Of a stretch of DNA of 64,000 nt, positions 1 to 9,834 are shown piece by piece. Position 1 is the stretch's first letter. The number at the start of each line of letters is the position of its first letter. The notes under the pieces were generated by a model. It saw nothing but the letters and a program-made list of their open reading frames with translations, did no database searches and was not told the origin of the DNA. The stretch spans positions 21,920 through 85,919 of the IMG/VR virus record IMGVR_UViG_3300048837_000614, one strand, 5' to 3'. This DNA comes from a virus. The translations under genes were made by a program, and so were the position numbers.

Positions 1-3000
1 GGAGATAGAATTACTAAGATTAACGAAAGCGATTATGGAGATAAAACATTCTATGCTAAATATAACGAAGAAAAATATCGTATAAGATGGTTAGCTGAAG
101 ATGAAACTATAATCAAAGAAGACTTTTTAACTAGAGGAACTTTCTTGACTGAACCTGAACCTGAAGGCATGGTTAAAGATAACGCTTGGATCAATGGTTT
201 ACTTTATAGATTTGAGTATGTTGGTTTTATCAATGAATATAACGAATTCTTTCAACCCGGTATTACAAAGGCACAAAGAAATACAAATCTAAAGGTTGTA
301 TTCAGTCAACCTATCCCAGTCGAAACAGACTTAGCTGTTCACTACAAAGTTAAAGAAGAGGGTGCTATTGTAACAAAGCAACTTTACATTAAAAAACAAG
401 TAGGAACTGAAGTAGATGTGGATTTAGATATTCTACAATATTTAAGTAATGATAACTTGAACACCTATGAAGATCTTTCATCAGTTCAACAATTTGTAAA
501 GAGTGTTTCGTTTATTGTAGATGGAACACCACTTGAAGAAGAATTAGTGAGTGGAATGACTTTCATAATGGATGAAGAAGAACCTTACCAACTTTCATGT
601 AATTATGATACTACTGCATGGGTTGTAACTTTCAGAAAGAAAACTTACGCATCCGGAGAGTATAGTTTAGGTGCTTCAGTAGGAACTCATAGTTTTGCAG
701 ACAATAGTACAAAATCGGTTATCGAAAATAAAGGTGCATCTTACTTAGATATACTTTATGAAGTTACATTAAATACAGGTGCAAAAGAATATCTACAGGG
801 TTTTAAAGTTCTCGGAGAAGAAGATGTAGAAACGGATATGCCAACAAACATTGGAAGTGATCTAACATTAGTTCCATATTATGGGCCAGAAGTAAACCAA
901 GCTTTTGTTAAAACTTTAACTTTCGGAAAAGAAGACGGTTCATTTGGAATGCCGATGATGGACAGCTTAACGAATAAACAAAAAATCACTCAATACTATA
1001 GAGTAGGAACAGAAGTAAGCCTATTAGCTATAAAAGAACTCACACAAACAAATCAATACAAATACATGGAGATTGATAAATTCTTTGCTGATTTATTAAA
1101 TGGCGTTCCAAGTAATGAGATAGTCTCAGATACATTGATCTTGAATAACAATAGAACGCTATATATTCAAACCGCTAATAAAAAGTTATATAGTGTAATT
1201 TATAAAAATTATTCAAGCCCAAGCAGTACTTATAACTTGGATGTCATAAATTATTACCCATTCCATTTTGAATCAGGTAATATTTCATTTAATACTCAAA
1301 CAAATCAACCCGAAGTAACAAGCTACCTAGGAAGTAGATATGTTCATAAAGGTTGGTCTACAACAAATGGCGGTTCGCTTAATGAATTAAATGTGACTCT
1401 ATTGGAGAATAGAGGAGCGGATTTAATTCTATATCCAATATTTGTAAGATTAGGAGATTTCTTAATTAATTTCACATTTAAAACAAATACAAATACACCG
1501 TTGCTTACAAACTACACATTAGATTCTACTTTGGAAAAGACTGTCACTTACGATAAACTTGGAACTAATCATACATTATACGAAACTTATTTAGCATTTA
1601 TAAACGAGTTAAACGCTAATAGTCCTTTGATAAGTGGGACAGCTATACAACCTCAACAAATAGGTTATAACTTCAATAGATATAGAGTTAATGGTGGCGT
1701 TTGGGAAACAACAATGCCTATCAGAGTAAACTTAGCTATGAATCAATCTGAAATTGAAGGTCAAGATAAAGAAATGACTATCGAAATAGAGTTGATAAGA
1801 AACACATCATACGCACACTTAGTCATAGGAGATTCTTCAAAACCAAACGACTCGTTAAATTTAACGGATATTAATTTCCACACAGGAACTGTTGCATATC
1901 AAAGAAATAAATTTATCAATAAAGGATTGACATTCAGCCAATTAATTTCAAACGGAGAGATACCAGCATTAAGCCCTTATGGTGGAGAAACTCTATACTA
2001 CTGTTATTGGGATCCTTCAGAACCTTATTCAATAAGTGATGTAATGTATAGTGCTAACATTGTTGGCGACATGGAAATATTTGTTAAAGATACAGTTGAA
2101 GGACTGCATCAATTTAGAATTATATATCAAGATTTAAATGGTGTTGGTGGTTTCACAACTATTAAAACAATGCACATTTATGCGAACCAACTTGTTCAAT
2201 ATGGTAGTGTTTGGTTATTTGATATAAATCTTTATAAACCGTCCGATCCAGGAATATACGGATATATATTCAAAGGCTACAGTTCACCAAGTTCTAACGG
2301 TGCAGTAGTCACAAGTTATGCAATAGGTACAGGTAATATCGAAGATATCTACTTAACAGCAGTGCATAGTGCGTTCGGACAGATAAATGTTAATTTCAAA
2401 GTTAAGGGAGAATCTGGGAATCTAATTACAGATTACGACTTAACAGGGGATCATGATTGGTCTAATATGGGAACTTATATGTTTTCAAAACAATATCAAT
2501 TCTATCAAAGATCAACGCATTACTTTTCCCCTACAACACTATTGAATGAATTTAAAGATAGTATAGAATATAACCAAAGAGCTCAAATGGGATATGATGT
2601 CGTAGGTTTTAGAGTAGATTATCCTGAAGGAGTGTTAGGAGAAGGTCATTCAAGTTACCAAATAGCATCCTTTGTAAGCCCTTATATCAACTTAACTAAT
2701 GTGTTAGATTCTGCAATCGATGGGAAGAATTGTGACATAACATTCACATTTATTTTAAGAAGAAAGAGTGGATATGTTCATGTCGAAGTTTTAAATGAAT
2801 CACAGCCAAGCTTAAACACAGGATCATTAGACAGCAGTAATTATCCATATAGAAAATTCTTTATGCCCTGGGGAGAAACTATTCTAGACGTTAGGAACGA
2901 CTTTAATGCCAACTATGAAGAAGGACAAAACCCAATATATGATTTAAGTATTTATGGAGTATTTAGTAATTACTATACATATAACACAGGTGGTGGATAT

Positions 3001-3078
3001 ACATTGGTTATTAATTCTTACCAAGTAAATTCGTCAATGCCACAAAATATTCAAATATTTGTAAGAGATGATATTTAA
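1..3078 (+). CDS. Repeat-rich tail fibre/adhesin-like protein (5' partial)
   Basis: The frame is open from base 1, so the protein begins upstream; 1025 residues and the stop are visible. A TTG at 145 has no reason to be the start. The sequence is beta-rich with many aromatic and Asn/Thr/Ser residues. It contains repeated units that recall InlB-type B-repeats (Listeria-Bacteroides repeats): a beta strand, a loop with FKGYSS, VHKGWSTT or YCYWDPSEP, then a strand such as DIYLTAVHS or DLILYPIF. I see no enzymatic motif. It lies directly upstream of the nozzle-like gene, so a tail fibre or host-contact role is likely. The family assignment is by eye; a structural virion role is moderately certain, and the receptor function is inferred. 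Confidence 0.6.
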   Translation, partial: GDRITKINESDYGDKTFYAKYNEEKYRIRWLAEDETIIKEDFLTRGTFLTEPEPEGMVKDNAWINGLLYRFEYVGFINEYNEFFQPGITKAQRNTNLKVVFSQPIPVETDLAVHYKVKEEGAIVTKQLYIKKQVGTEVDVDLDILQYLSNDNLNTYEDLSSVQQFVKSVSFIVDGTPLEEELVSGMTFIMDEEEPYQLSCNYDTTAWVVTFRKKTYASGEYSLGASVGTHSFADNSTKSVIENKGASYLDILYEVTLNTGAKEYLQGFKVLGEEDVETDMPTNIGSDLTLVPYYGPEVNQAFVKTLTFGKEDGSFGMPMMDSLTNKQKITQYYRVGTEVSLLAIKELTQTNQYKYMEIDKFFADLLNGVPSNEIVSDTLILNNNRTLYIQTANKKLYSVIYKNYSSPSSTYNLDVINYYPFHFESGNISFNTQTNQPEVTSYLGSRYVHKGWSTTNGGSLNELNVTLLENRGADLILYPIFVRLGDFLINFTFKTNTNTPLLTNYTLDSTLEKTVTYDKLGTNHTLYETYLAFINELNANSPLISGTAIQPQQIGYNFNRYRVNGGVWETTMPIRVNLAMNQSEIEGQDKEMTIEIELIRNTSYAHLVIGDSSKPNDSLNLTDINFHTGTVAYQRNKFINKGLTFSQLISNGEIPALSPYGGETLYYCYWDPSEPYSISDVMYSANIVGDMEIFVKDTVEGLHQFRIIYQDLNGVGGFTTIKTMHIYANQLVQYGSVWLFDINLYKPSDPGIYGYIFKGYSSPSSNGAVVTSYAIGTGNIEDIYLTAVHSAFGQINVNFKVKGESGNLITDYDLTGDHDWSNMGTYMFSKQYQFYQRSTHYFSPTTLLNEFKDSIEYNQRAQMGYDVVGFRVDYPEGVLGEGHSSYQIASFVSPYINLTNVLDSAIDGKNCDITFTFILRRKSGYVHVEVLNESQPSLNTGSLDSSNYPYRKFFMPWGETILDVRNDFNANYEEGQNPIYDLSIYGVFSNYYTYNTGGGYTLVINSYQVNSSMPQNIQIFVRDDI

Positions 3079-3091
3079 TTAGAGGTGGATT

Positions 3092-6000
3092 ATGCCAAAC
3101 AAAATGATTACAGGATATAAAGAAAAGCAAATTTATAGAAACGAACGTTTTACAAAAGGCGTAGTCTCAACGAATGACCCTTTGTTTGAAGGGTCTTTCA
3201 GACGTCTAATTAACTTTAAAGTATCAAATCAAAATGCTTCTATCGAAAACAGGGAACCTTTCTTAAGTGTTCCCTTATTCGATTTATCCAATAGAGAGAT
3301 AAAATTATCTAAAGATGCTTTTGTCTTCGCACTAAATAGTGACACAGAACATGCTTTTATTTTAGATCTATATCAAGAAAAAATTACAGTAGATAAATAT
3401 GACGCACATTTTTTAGAAAAAGATATCAATGACTCAAATGATTTCTTTGTAATAGATGGTGATACTATCGAAGTAAAAGGTCAAAGATATCGTTTGGCTT
3501 TCGTGGATGCACCTGAAACTGATGATTACTCTTTCGAAGCGAATGATAGTAATTTTGATAATCTCGGACAAGAAGCAAAAAGTATCACAAATCAATTCTT
3601 ACAGGATCCATTCTCAATAGTGCAATTCGATTTCCAATCTGAAAAGATTGATAAGTTCGGACGTAAACTTGTATTCATCATAAAAAAATTAGATGAACAG
3701 GAATATAAAATTCTTAACCTGGAATTATTGAAAGATGGCTATGCTCACTTTTATAACTTCCACAATTATGATAAGGTTTCAGTAAACTTATATGTCCCTG
3801 AAAAAGTGACTATAGAAGAAACTGAAATCAACTTATTCAATGAAACAAGAGTTGCTTATATATTGGGGCAAGATAAATCATATTCATGCTTTGGAACTAA
3901 GTACACAGAAACGGTTGCTGAAATTCTAGTCAACGCAGAGAACAGTTACTTTACCAAAGCTAAAGTGTATAAAATCAAAAAGGACACAGACCTCAAAGAG
4001 ATCCAATTAGAAGAAATCGTAGATGAAAAAAAGGTATTTCACAAACATCTTATCAAAAGAGTTATTAAAGAATTCGAAATCAGTGAGATTGAAGTTAAAA
4101 AAGATTTAGAGATTTTCAATGATGAAAGTTTGAAGTATTCTATGATTACTAGAGATTTCTCAATCATCAATGGTAAGTATAGAAATCAACATCTAAATAT
4201 GTATATTCAAATACACAATCAATTTGGAACCGAAATTTATAGAGGTTTATTAGAACTCAGCTATACTCCAGGAGTAATCGAAGATAACATTGAAGAGGGT
4301 TTTGATTTCATCACATATAAAAGACCTGAAGCTCATGTAGAAATTCAAGACGTAGTAAATACAAAGCCCAATATCTTGGACGATAGAAGTATTATACCTA
4401 TGACTTATAAAGGTGTTAAAGCAAACGTAAAAGGTTATTCAAACCCAAGTGTAAATACGGTACTACTAAATGTTAATCTAAATAGAAATTTAGAAAGACC
4501 AAATATGGTTAGTGATGAAGTTGTGACTAAGTACTTTAGAACGGATAGACCTATATTTGAAGATATAGAAAGATACAACTTAACGCCATTCTTTAAAGCA
4601 CCAAATATTAGATCAGAAAAAAATAAGTATATGTATCGTTGGGACTTTGTTAATCTTAAAGAAGTAGATTTTGGAAATGAAGATGAGATTAAAAATTTTA
4701 AACCATTCTTTAGAAGTGCTTGGACGGAATTAGTAGACTATCCAAATGAAACAAATAACATTTCTAAAAAGCCAGAAAGAATGAAAAGAATAGCAACTAC
4801 ACTAAAAAATATTAAAACAGCTGATGAATTTTATATGATTGAAAGTTTAGCGACTAAAAGAACAATCACCGCTGATGATTCAGAAGGTTTTAATATTGAT
4901 GAATTAAACGACAATCTGACAGCACCTAAAACTCTAAAAGAGATACAAGCCTTATTTAATAATTTTTTAGAAGAACATACATTATCTGAATTAAAAACAG
5001 AACTTACGAGAATGCATTACATAGTTGATATAGAGGTTGAAACATTAGTAACTATTGGTGATTATCATTTCAAAATAGTTAAGGTTAAAAATAAAACTAA
5101 ACTAAAAGAAGCCATAGAGTCTAATGAGAAAGAAGATGGGTTCTCATTCGAAGAAGATTATGGAAAAGAAGCTAAAGCTTTAAACTACTCAGAAAGACAA
5201 TTGATCTTCACTTCAGAAGAAAACAAAAATAAGAAGATTGCATTCTTATTCTCTGGAATTTCAGTAATATACGAAAATGGAACTAATCCTAAAAAAGTCG
5301 TTCACTATGCCGATGAAACAAGAGGAATTGTATTTGACTTAACGGAAGATAGATCGAGTGTTATACCCTATAACTTAAACATGGGTATACTTAAAAACAT
5401 GAATGTTCCAGGATTAGACTTTGACGATTTCTTCAAGAATGGTATTCAAGCAACATTTTATCTTATGACTTATAAGGATGAAGAATCACTAACCGAAGAA
5501 GATGTTTTCTATGATAATGTAGCCTACAAAAAATCCTCAGCAACATACTTCTTTAGAAAAGGAAATATCTTCAAATACGGAAAAGAAGACTTCGTTGATG
5601 ATAGATTAGATAGAGAGAGCTTCATGATTAGATATGGGAAATACGTTGCAGCTTACCAAGATAGAATTCTAACTTACGGAAACCCGATGTATAAGAATAC
5701 AGTATCTATGAGTGAAGAAGGTGCACCTTATTACTTCTCACTTTATAACACGTTTGAATTCGATCACGAAGTAGTTCATGTCCAATCATTCAAAACGATA
5801 ATGCTTGTATTTACAATTAACGACGTTTGGGTTATCTATCCATGGGAAGATAAAAACATAGAAACAGGCATAGTAACAATTAGTTATAGAATCAAAAAGA
5901 TTCTCTATAACATATCGACCGAAGTTAAGAATAAAGTTACTATTAAAAACATCACGAGATACATCACGTTACTCAGTAACAACGTACTATACCTAATTAA

Positions 6001-6973
6001 ACCTTCTACTTATATTGGTGATGATACAGAGTTTTACTTGAACATACTTTCTCAAAACATCGATAGCATCGTAAGAGATCCATTGACATTTATAAATGAA
6101 AGAATTCAATACTTTGGTATAAATGAAGAGGCTACAAGTTATGATGTTAATCTCAATGCGACCGATAACTATGTCAAATTATACTATTCAACCAAGTTCG
6201 AAGATTTAAAACAGTATACGCTTATATTAACTTATGATATATTAAACAATCGTTGGTATGAAGAAGATACAATGAGTTTCGGAAGACCTCACCAAATCTA
6301 TTTATTAGACTCAACAACGAAATATGAAATGTTGACTGAAATGAATAATCAACTATTCATAACATATCAAACAGATAAGTATAAAATGTTTATGATGGAT
6401 AAGTATAGCCAAAGCTATTATGATAAAAACTTCTTTGGTGATTACCCAATAGAGTACTTCATAGATTCTGGTTATCTAAAACTCAACGAGCATTTAAAAA
6501 AGAGATTTAAAACCCTTCAGATCAATATGAAGAATATTGATTCTAAGGAAATTTTATTTAGTTATAACTTCACAATAGATGATAAACAGTTTGAAAATAA
6601 CTTTGAACCATTCTATACAACGAATGAATCAGATGTTATCGTAGAAGTTAATAAGTTAAAAGAAATAGAGTTAGATCTGAACAGAAGATTATCTACAGAG
6701 AAGAGCAAAAAAATGCTAGAAGAATTAAAGGATAGACTCTATTTTATGAAAGATATCGAAAGCAGTTATAAAAAAGATTTGATTTCAGACATAGGAACTT
6801 TAGAAAATTTCTTCTTGGATTTCTCAAATCTTCAAACAGGTGATATAATTACAGTAAAGCAACATCTGCTTGGTGTTGGTAGATTACCTAGAGTGAGAAT
6901 GAACTTTAGTTCAAAAAACAAGTTTTACATTTTATCGTTCGGGATAATATATTCTGAACACGGAGGAAAATAA
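3092..6973 (+). CDS. Nozzle-like tail protein with embedded staphylococcal-nuclease (SNase) domain
   Basis: 1293 residues; start supported by AGAGGTGG upstream. The N-terminus (GVVSTNDPLFEG, RRLINF, IENREPF) and the region near 850-960 (YGKYVAAYQDRILTYGNP, VVHVQSFKTIMLVF) resemble the nozzle/tail tubular protein B type of short-tailed phages. Residues about 117-222 form an SNase domain inserted near the N-terminus. All five catalytic positions of staphylococcal nuclease appear conserved: D124 (DGDT), R134, D139 and E142 (VDAPE), and R191 (DKFGR). Followed after one base by the next gene in the virion block. The nuclease domain is a confident motif call; the nozzle assignment is inference from layout and weak similarity. 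The domain could trim or nick DNA during entry, or degrade host nucleic acid. Confidence 0.7.
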   Translation: MPNKMITGYKEKQIYRNERFTKGVVSTNDPLFEGSFRRLINFKVSNQNASIENREPFLSVPLFDLSNREIKLSKDAFVFALNSDTEHAFILDLYQEKITVDKYDAHFLEKDINDSNDFFVIDGDTIEVKGQRYRLAFVDAPETDDYSFEANDSNFDNLGQEAKSITNQFLQDPFSIVQFDFQSEKIDKFGRKLVFIIKKLDEQEYKILNLELLKDGYAHFYNFHNYDKVSVNLYVPEKVTIEETEINLFNETRVAYILGQDKSYSCFGTKYTETVAEILVNAENSYFTKAKVYKIKKDTDLKEIQLEEIVDEKKVFHKHLIKRVIKEFEISEIEVKKDLEIFNDESLKYSMITRDFSIINGKYRNQHLNMYIQIHNQFGTEIYRGLLELSYTPGVIEDNIEEGFDFITYKRPEAHVEIQDVVNTKPNILDDRSIIPMTYKGVKANVKGYSNPSVNTVLLNVNLNRNLERPNMVSDEVVTKYFRTDRPIFEDIERYNLTPFFKAPNIRSEKNKYMYRWDFVNLKEVDFGNEDEIKNFKPFFRSAWTELVDYPNETNNISKKPERMKRIATTLKNIKTADEFYMIESLATKRTITADDSEGFNIDELNDNLTAPKTLKEIQALFNNFLEEHTLSELKTELTRMHYIVDIEVETLVTIGDYHFKIVKVKNKTKLKEAIESNEKEDGFSFEEDYGKEAKALNYSERQLIFTSEENKNKKIAFLFSGISVIYENGTNPKKVVHYADETRGIVFDLTEDRSSVIPYNLNMGILKNMNVPGLDFDDFFKNGIQATFYLMTYKDEESLTEEDVFYDNVAYKKSSATYFFRKGNIFKYGKEDFVDDRLDRESFMIRYGKYVAAYQDRILTYGNPMYKNTVSMSEEGAPYYFSLYNTFEFDHEVVHVQSFKTIMLVFTINDVWVIYPWEDKNIETGIVTISYRIKKILYNISTEVKNKVTIKNITRYITLLSNNVLYLIKPSTYIGDDTEFYLNILSQNIDSIVRDPLTFINERIQYFGINEEATSYDVNLNATDNYVKLYYSTKFEDLKQYTLILTYDILNNRWYEEDTMSFGRPHQIYLLDSTTKYEMLTEMNNQLFITYQTDKYKMFMMDKYSQSYYDKNFFGDYPIEYFIDSGYLKLNEHLKKRFKTLQINMKNIDSKEILFSYNFTIDDKQFENNFEPFYTTNESDVIVEVNKLKEIELDLNRRLSTEKSKKMLEELKDRLYFMKDIESSYKKDLISDIGTLENFFLDFSNLQTGDIITVKQHLLGVGRLPRVRMNFSSKNKFYILSFGIIYSEHGGK

Positions 6974-6974
6974 C

Positions 6975-7373
6975 ATGATTTTAGAAATGGATAAAGGCAA
7001 TATTAAGGTTATACAAAATAGTTGTGAAAAAACTGAAGAAGCTTTAATCTATCTAAAGTTCAAAGATACAATTCTTACGAACAAAGATCAAGTTAGCTTC
7101 CTAATTAATGATGTTCCTCTTGAACAAATCAAACCAAACGTTTGGAAGATGAACCATTCTATTCACAACGGAAGAGAAGATAAACTTGTTGTAGTCCTCA
7201 AGAGAGGCGAATACTTAAGAATCTATCAAGGTATCGTCATAGTAAAAAACTATGTTTCATTCGGAGAACTTGGGGAATTTAAACTTCCTCAAGTGATCCT
7301 TGATTTGAATGAAAAAATTGCAAGTTTGGAAAAAAGAATTAAACTTATAGAAAGCAAATCCACAGTGATTTAG
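6975..7373 (+). CDS. Small virion-block protein with C-terminal coiled coil
   Basis: 132 residues, preceded by GGAGGAAAATAAC. The body looks like a small beta-rich domain (residues 1-95). The last 30 residues (LDLNEKIASLEKRIKLIESK) form a heptad-like coiled coil that could trimerise. It lies between the nozzle-like protein and a coiled-coil/membrane protein, so a tail or fibre-attachment part is plausible. I do not recognise the family. Confidence 0.55.
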   Translation: MILEMDKGNIKVIQNSCEKTEEALIYLKFKDTILTNKDQVSFLINDVPLEQIKPNVWKMNHSIHNGREDKLVVVLKRGEYLRIYQGIVIVKNYVSFGELGEFKLPQVILDLNEKIASLEKRIKLIESKSTVI

Positions 7374-7385
7374 GAGGAACTAAAA

Positions 7386-7895
7386 ATGATGATTCTAATA
7401 TCAGCACTTGATTGGGTGCAAAGTTTTCAAGGGATAACAACGATTTCTATCGGTGGTATCAGTTTAGGTGGTATCACAGCTTTCATCGTCTATGCGGTTA
7501 AATCAGCGAGCACAATGAAGGGTGTTGGAGACCTTGTTAAGTTAGTCAAAGAAGCGAAAGTTATGCTCGATGAGGAAAAAGAACAAACAAGGATTTATAA
7601 AGAATCTGCAGATAAAAAAGATTTAGAGATTGCAAAACAATCAGAAGTTAATAATCTTTTACTAAAAGGCATGAGTATTGTCATTGCTGCTTCAGGTGGA
7701 ATTGACACTGTTTCAAAAATTGAGATGGTAAACGACATGAAGAACGCAAGAGACATCTTAACTTCTGAAGTAAAAGAGACAGTTAAAGAAACTGTTGCAG
7801 TTGTTAAACAAGAAGCCAAAGAACAATCCGTAAAAGTTTTGGACACGGCGATTAAAGAAGCAGCAACTCTTATCGACAAATACTCTAAGAAGTAG
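7386..7895 (+). CDS. Membrane-anchored coiled-coil protein
   Basis: 169 residues; start chosen after TAGGAGGAACTAAAA. One hydrophobic segment lies at about residues 14-40 (Gly/Ile/Ser-rich, ending in FIVYAVKSA). It is followed by charged helix rich in Lys/Glu/Val to the C-terminus, with coiled-coil character at residues 50-85 and 125-165. Two reading possibilities are a virion membrane-interacting protein or a holin-like protein with a long cytoplasmic tail; nothing decides between them. It is co-transcribed with two further membrane proteins. Confidence 0.5.
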   Translation: MMILISALDWVQSFQGITTISIGGISLGGITAFIVYAVKSASTMKGVGDLVKLVKEAKVMLDEEKEQTRIYKESADKKDLEIAKQSEVNNLLLKGMSIVIAASGGIDTVSKIEMVNDMKNARDILTSEVKETVKETVAVVKQEAKEQSVKVLDTAIKEAATLIDKYSKK

Positions 7896-7903
7896 GTGAT
7901 CTT

Positions 7904-8584
7904 ATGAAAGCATATCGCATCATAAGTCTATTAACATTATTTTTACCAATAACAGCACTTCTAGTATTTTTCTACTTTACAAGTAATCAAGGTGTAAAAG
8001 AAATATTAGAAGCACCTAATGTTGTTTTTCCAAACGTGGATAAGAGATACGATTACTTAGTCGATGCTAATGACTATTGGTCTATAGATCCTGTAGAAAA
8101 AACAATATCGTTTCACGCTGAAGTTTTAATATACGAAAATGTAGAAGTTTTAAATGGAACAATTAAAATCGAATATCCAGAGTTCTTCTCAATGGGCAGT
8201 AAGTTCTACGCCATGGATGAAAATGATAACCTGGTTATATTTGATGCAGCAAAACTTGTTAAGGAAAGAATGTTTGAAATGAATTTCTTAATAGGTTTAT
8301 CTGTGTTTATAACAATAGGAACAGTGATGGTTATATCTTTAATAGTCGTTAAAAAAATGCAGTTACTAAATAGACATAGAAGATTATCTGTAGCGATATC
8401 GCTCTGGACATTCACGATCTTCTTTTTGATTATTTCTATGATTAGTAATCAAGTCTACTTAATTTTCTTGGTATTTAGTTTATCGTGGACAGCCTACTAC
8501 ATTGAATGGCTAATTCAAAGAAAGAAAAACGGATTACCTCTTACAGATCAAATTGCACAAAGGGTGGTAATCACTAATGAATGA
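7904..8584 (+). CDS. Multi-pass membrane protein
   Basis: 226 residues; start after TAGGTGATCTT. An N-terminal hydrophobic segment (residues about 5-27) is followed by a roughly 95-residue soluble, probably extracytoplasmic domain. Three C-terminal hydrophobic segments follow (about 127-148, 162-182, 184-202). The stop overlaps the start of the next membrane-protein gene (ATGAATGA junction), suggesting coupled translation and a joint complex. The family is not recognised. Location among virion genes suggests lysis, entry or superinfection exclusion rather than capsid structure. Confidence 0.55.
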   Translation: MKAYRIISLLTLFLPITALLVFFYFTSNQGVKEILEAPNVVFPNVDKRYDYLVDANDYWSIDPVEKTISFHAEVLIYENVEVLNGTIKIEYPEFFSMGSKFYAMDENDNLVIFDAAKLVKERMFEMNFLIGLSVFITIGTVMVISLIVVKKMQLLNRHRRLSVAISLWTFTIFFLIISMISNQVYLIFLVFSLSWTAYYIEWLIQRKKNGLPLTDQIAQRVVITNE

Positions 8585-9833
8585 ATTAGAAAATAAAAAA
8601 CCACAACCTGAAAAGACGGGTGCTAGTATATTAGTCTCAGAATCATCAAGGAATGGATTTGTTCTCATTATAGCAATATTATTTGTTTCAATTATGAGCG
8701 GTATTCTTGGTGCATTTAAAAATGGAGAGTTCCAAAAGACATATGACTTCGTTCAAGTAAACGTAGCAGTAAGTGAAGTCGATTTCAATGATCCTGTATT
8801 TTCTCAAATAACAGATAAATCAAGAGAATTTATTTACGATAAAGAAGTGATTATGTATGACGAAGAATTCGGTGAAACATATATAATAACAGTACCCTGG
8901 TATAAGGGATATTACAAAAACTACTTCTTTAATAGCTCATGGTTTTACTTAGAAACTATGATGAATACATTAATGGTTGCCATATTCTACGTAGCACTAA
9001 TTAACTTTCTAATTGCAAAGAAGAAATCTAAAGACCGGGTTTACCTAAAACTAACGGGCGAAATCAATAACATTGTAGTAGAGAAGAATGATGTCCCATC
9101 TACAACGTTTGAACCATTCTTAGATGATTGGAACTCGGATAGAAAGAAAAGACAGTTTAAATCGAATATTAAATATAAGCTTTCAAAACTAGAACGAAAG
9201 ACTAAATTTAAAATCAAAAGACTGTTCCAAGAAAAAGATGAAAATGGAAAAGTAAAATTTACATATGAACCAGAAATACTCACTAAAAAAATTAAGTGGT
9301 ATAAATGGTTCAGTAGAGAATCTAAAAAACAAAGAAAAGCTAGAAAATACATTAACAAAAAAATGTCTTTAGAAACTTATCTTACGAAAAATTACATCGA
9401 TGAAAATGTGTTATATGAAAAGGTTAAATATTTCAAATACATTTATCCGTCATTCGTTTATAATGGTAAGAATGGTATTCATAAAACAACAGATGAATAC
9501 TCAGCGATTACATCAGATGATAAGAGAAAATCAAAAGACTTGGGTAGAAAAATACTTTTAGGTTTTGCAACTACTTCAATCTTTGCTACAATACTATCAT
9601 TCACATTGTTTAGTGCAGATGAGAATTGGTTGATTGTAGTTTACACAGTCATTCTAAAATTACTACCATTAGTTCTTCAGTGGATCCTTGGCGTAGATTA
9701 TTCAAATAGTTATATGTCGGACCAACTAATACCAACACAAAAATATCGTTTAAGTATCATCAATATGTATTTAAGTAACAAAGATAAATATATTAGTTTA
9801 GAAAAACAAGTAGTTGCAAAGGATGTGAGCTAA
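8577..9833 (+). CDS. Multi-pass membrane protein, partner of the preceding gene
   Basis: 418 residues, translationally coupled to the preceding membrane protein by an 8-base overlap. Hydrophobic segments occur near residues 28-47, 126-146, 326-346 and 352-370. A strongly basic soluble region (about 150-310, many Lys/Arg) lies between the second and third. The segment at 48-125 is acidic and aromatic. The basic domain could contact DNA or the membrane surface. No catalytic motif or known family is recognised. Confidence 0.55.
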   Translation: MNELENKKPQPEKTGASILVSESSRNGFVLIIAILFVSIMSGILGAFKNGEFQKTYDFVQVNVAVSEVDFNDPVFSQITDKSREFIYDKEVIMYDEEFGETYIITVPWYKGYYKNYFFNSSWFYLETMMNTLMVAIFYVALINFLIAKKKSKDRVYLKLTGEINNIVVEKNDVPSTTFEPFLDDWNSDRKKRQFKSNIKYKLSKLERKTKFKIKRLFQEKDENGKVKFTYEPEILTKKIKWYKWFSRESKKQRKARKYINKKMSLETYLTKNYIDENVLYEKVKYFKYIYPSFVYNGKNGIHKTTDEYSAITSDDKRKSKDLGRKILLGFATTSIFATILSFTLFSADENWLIVVYTVILKLLPLVLQWILGVDYSNSYMSDQLIPTQKYRLSIINMYLSNKDKYISLEKQVVAKDVS

Positions 9834-9834
9834 G

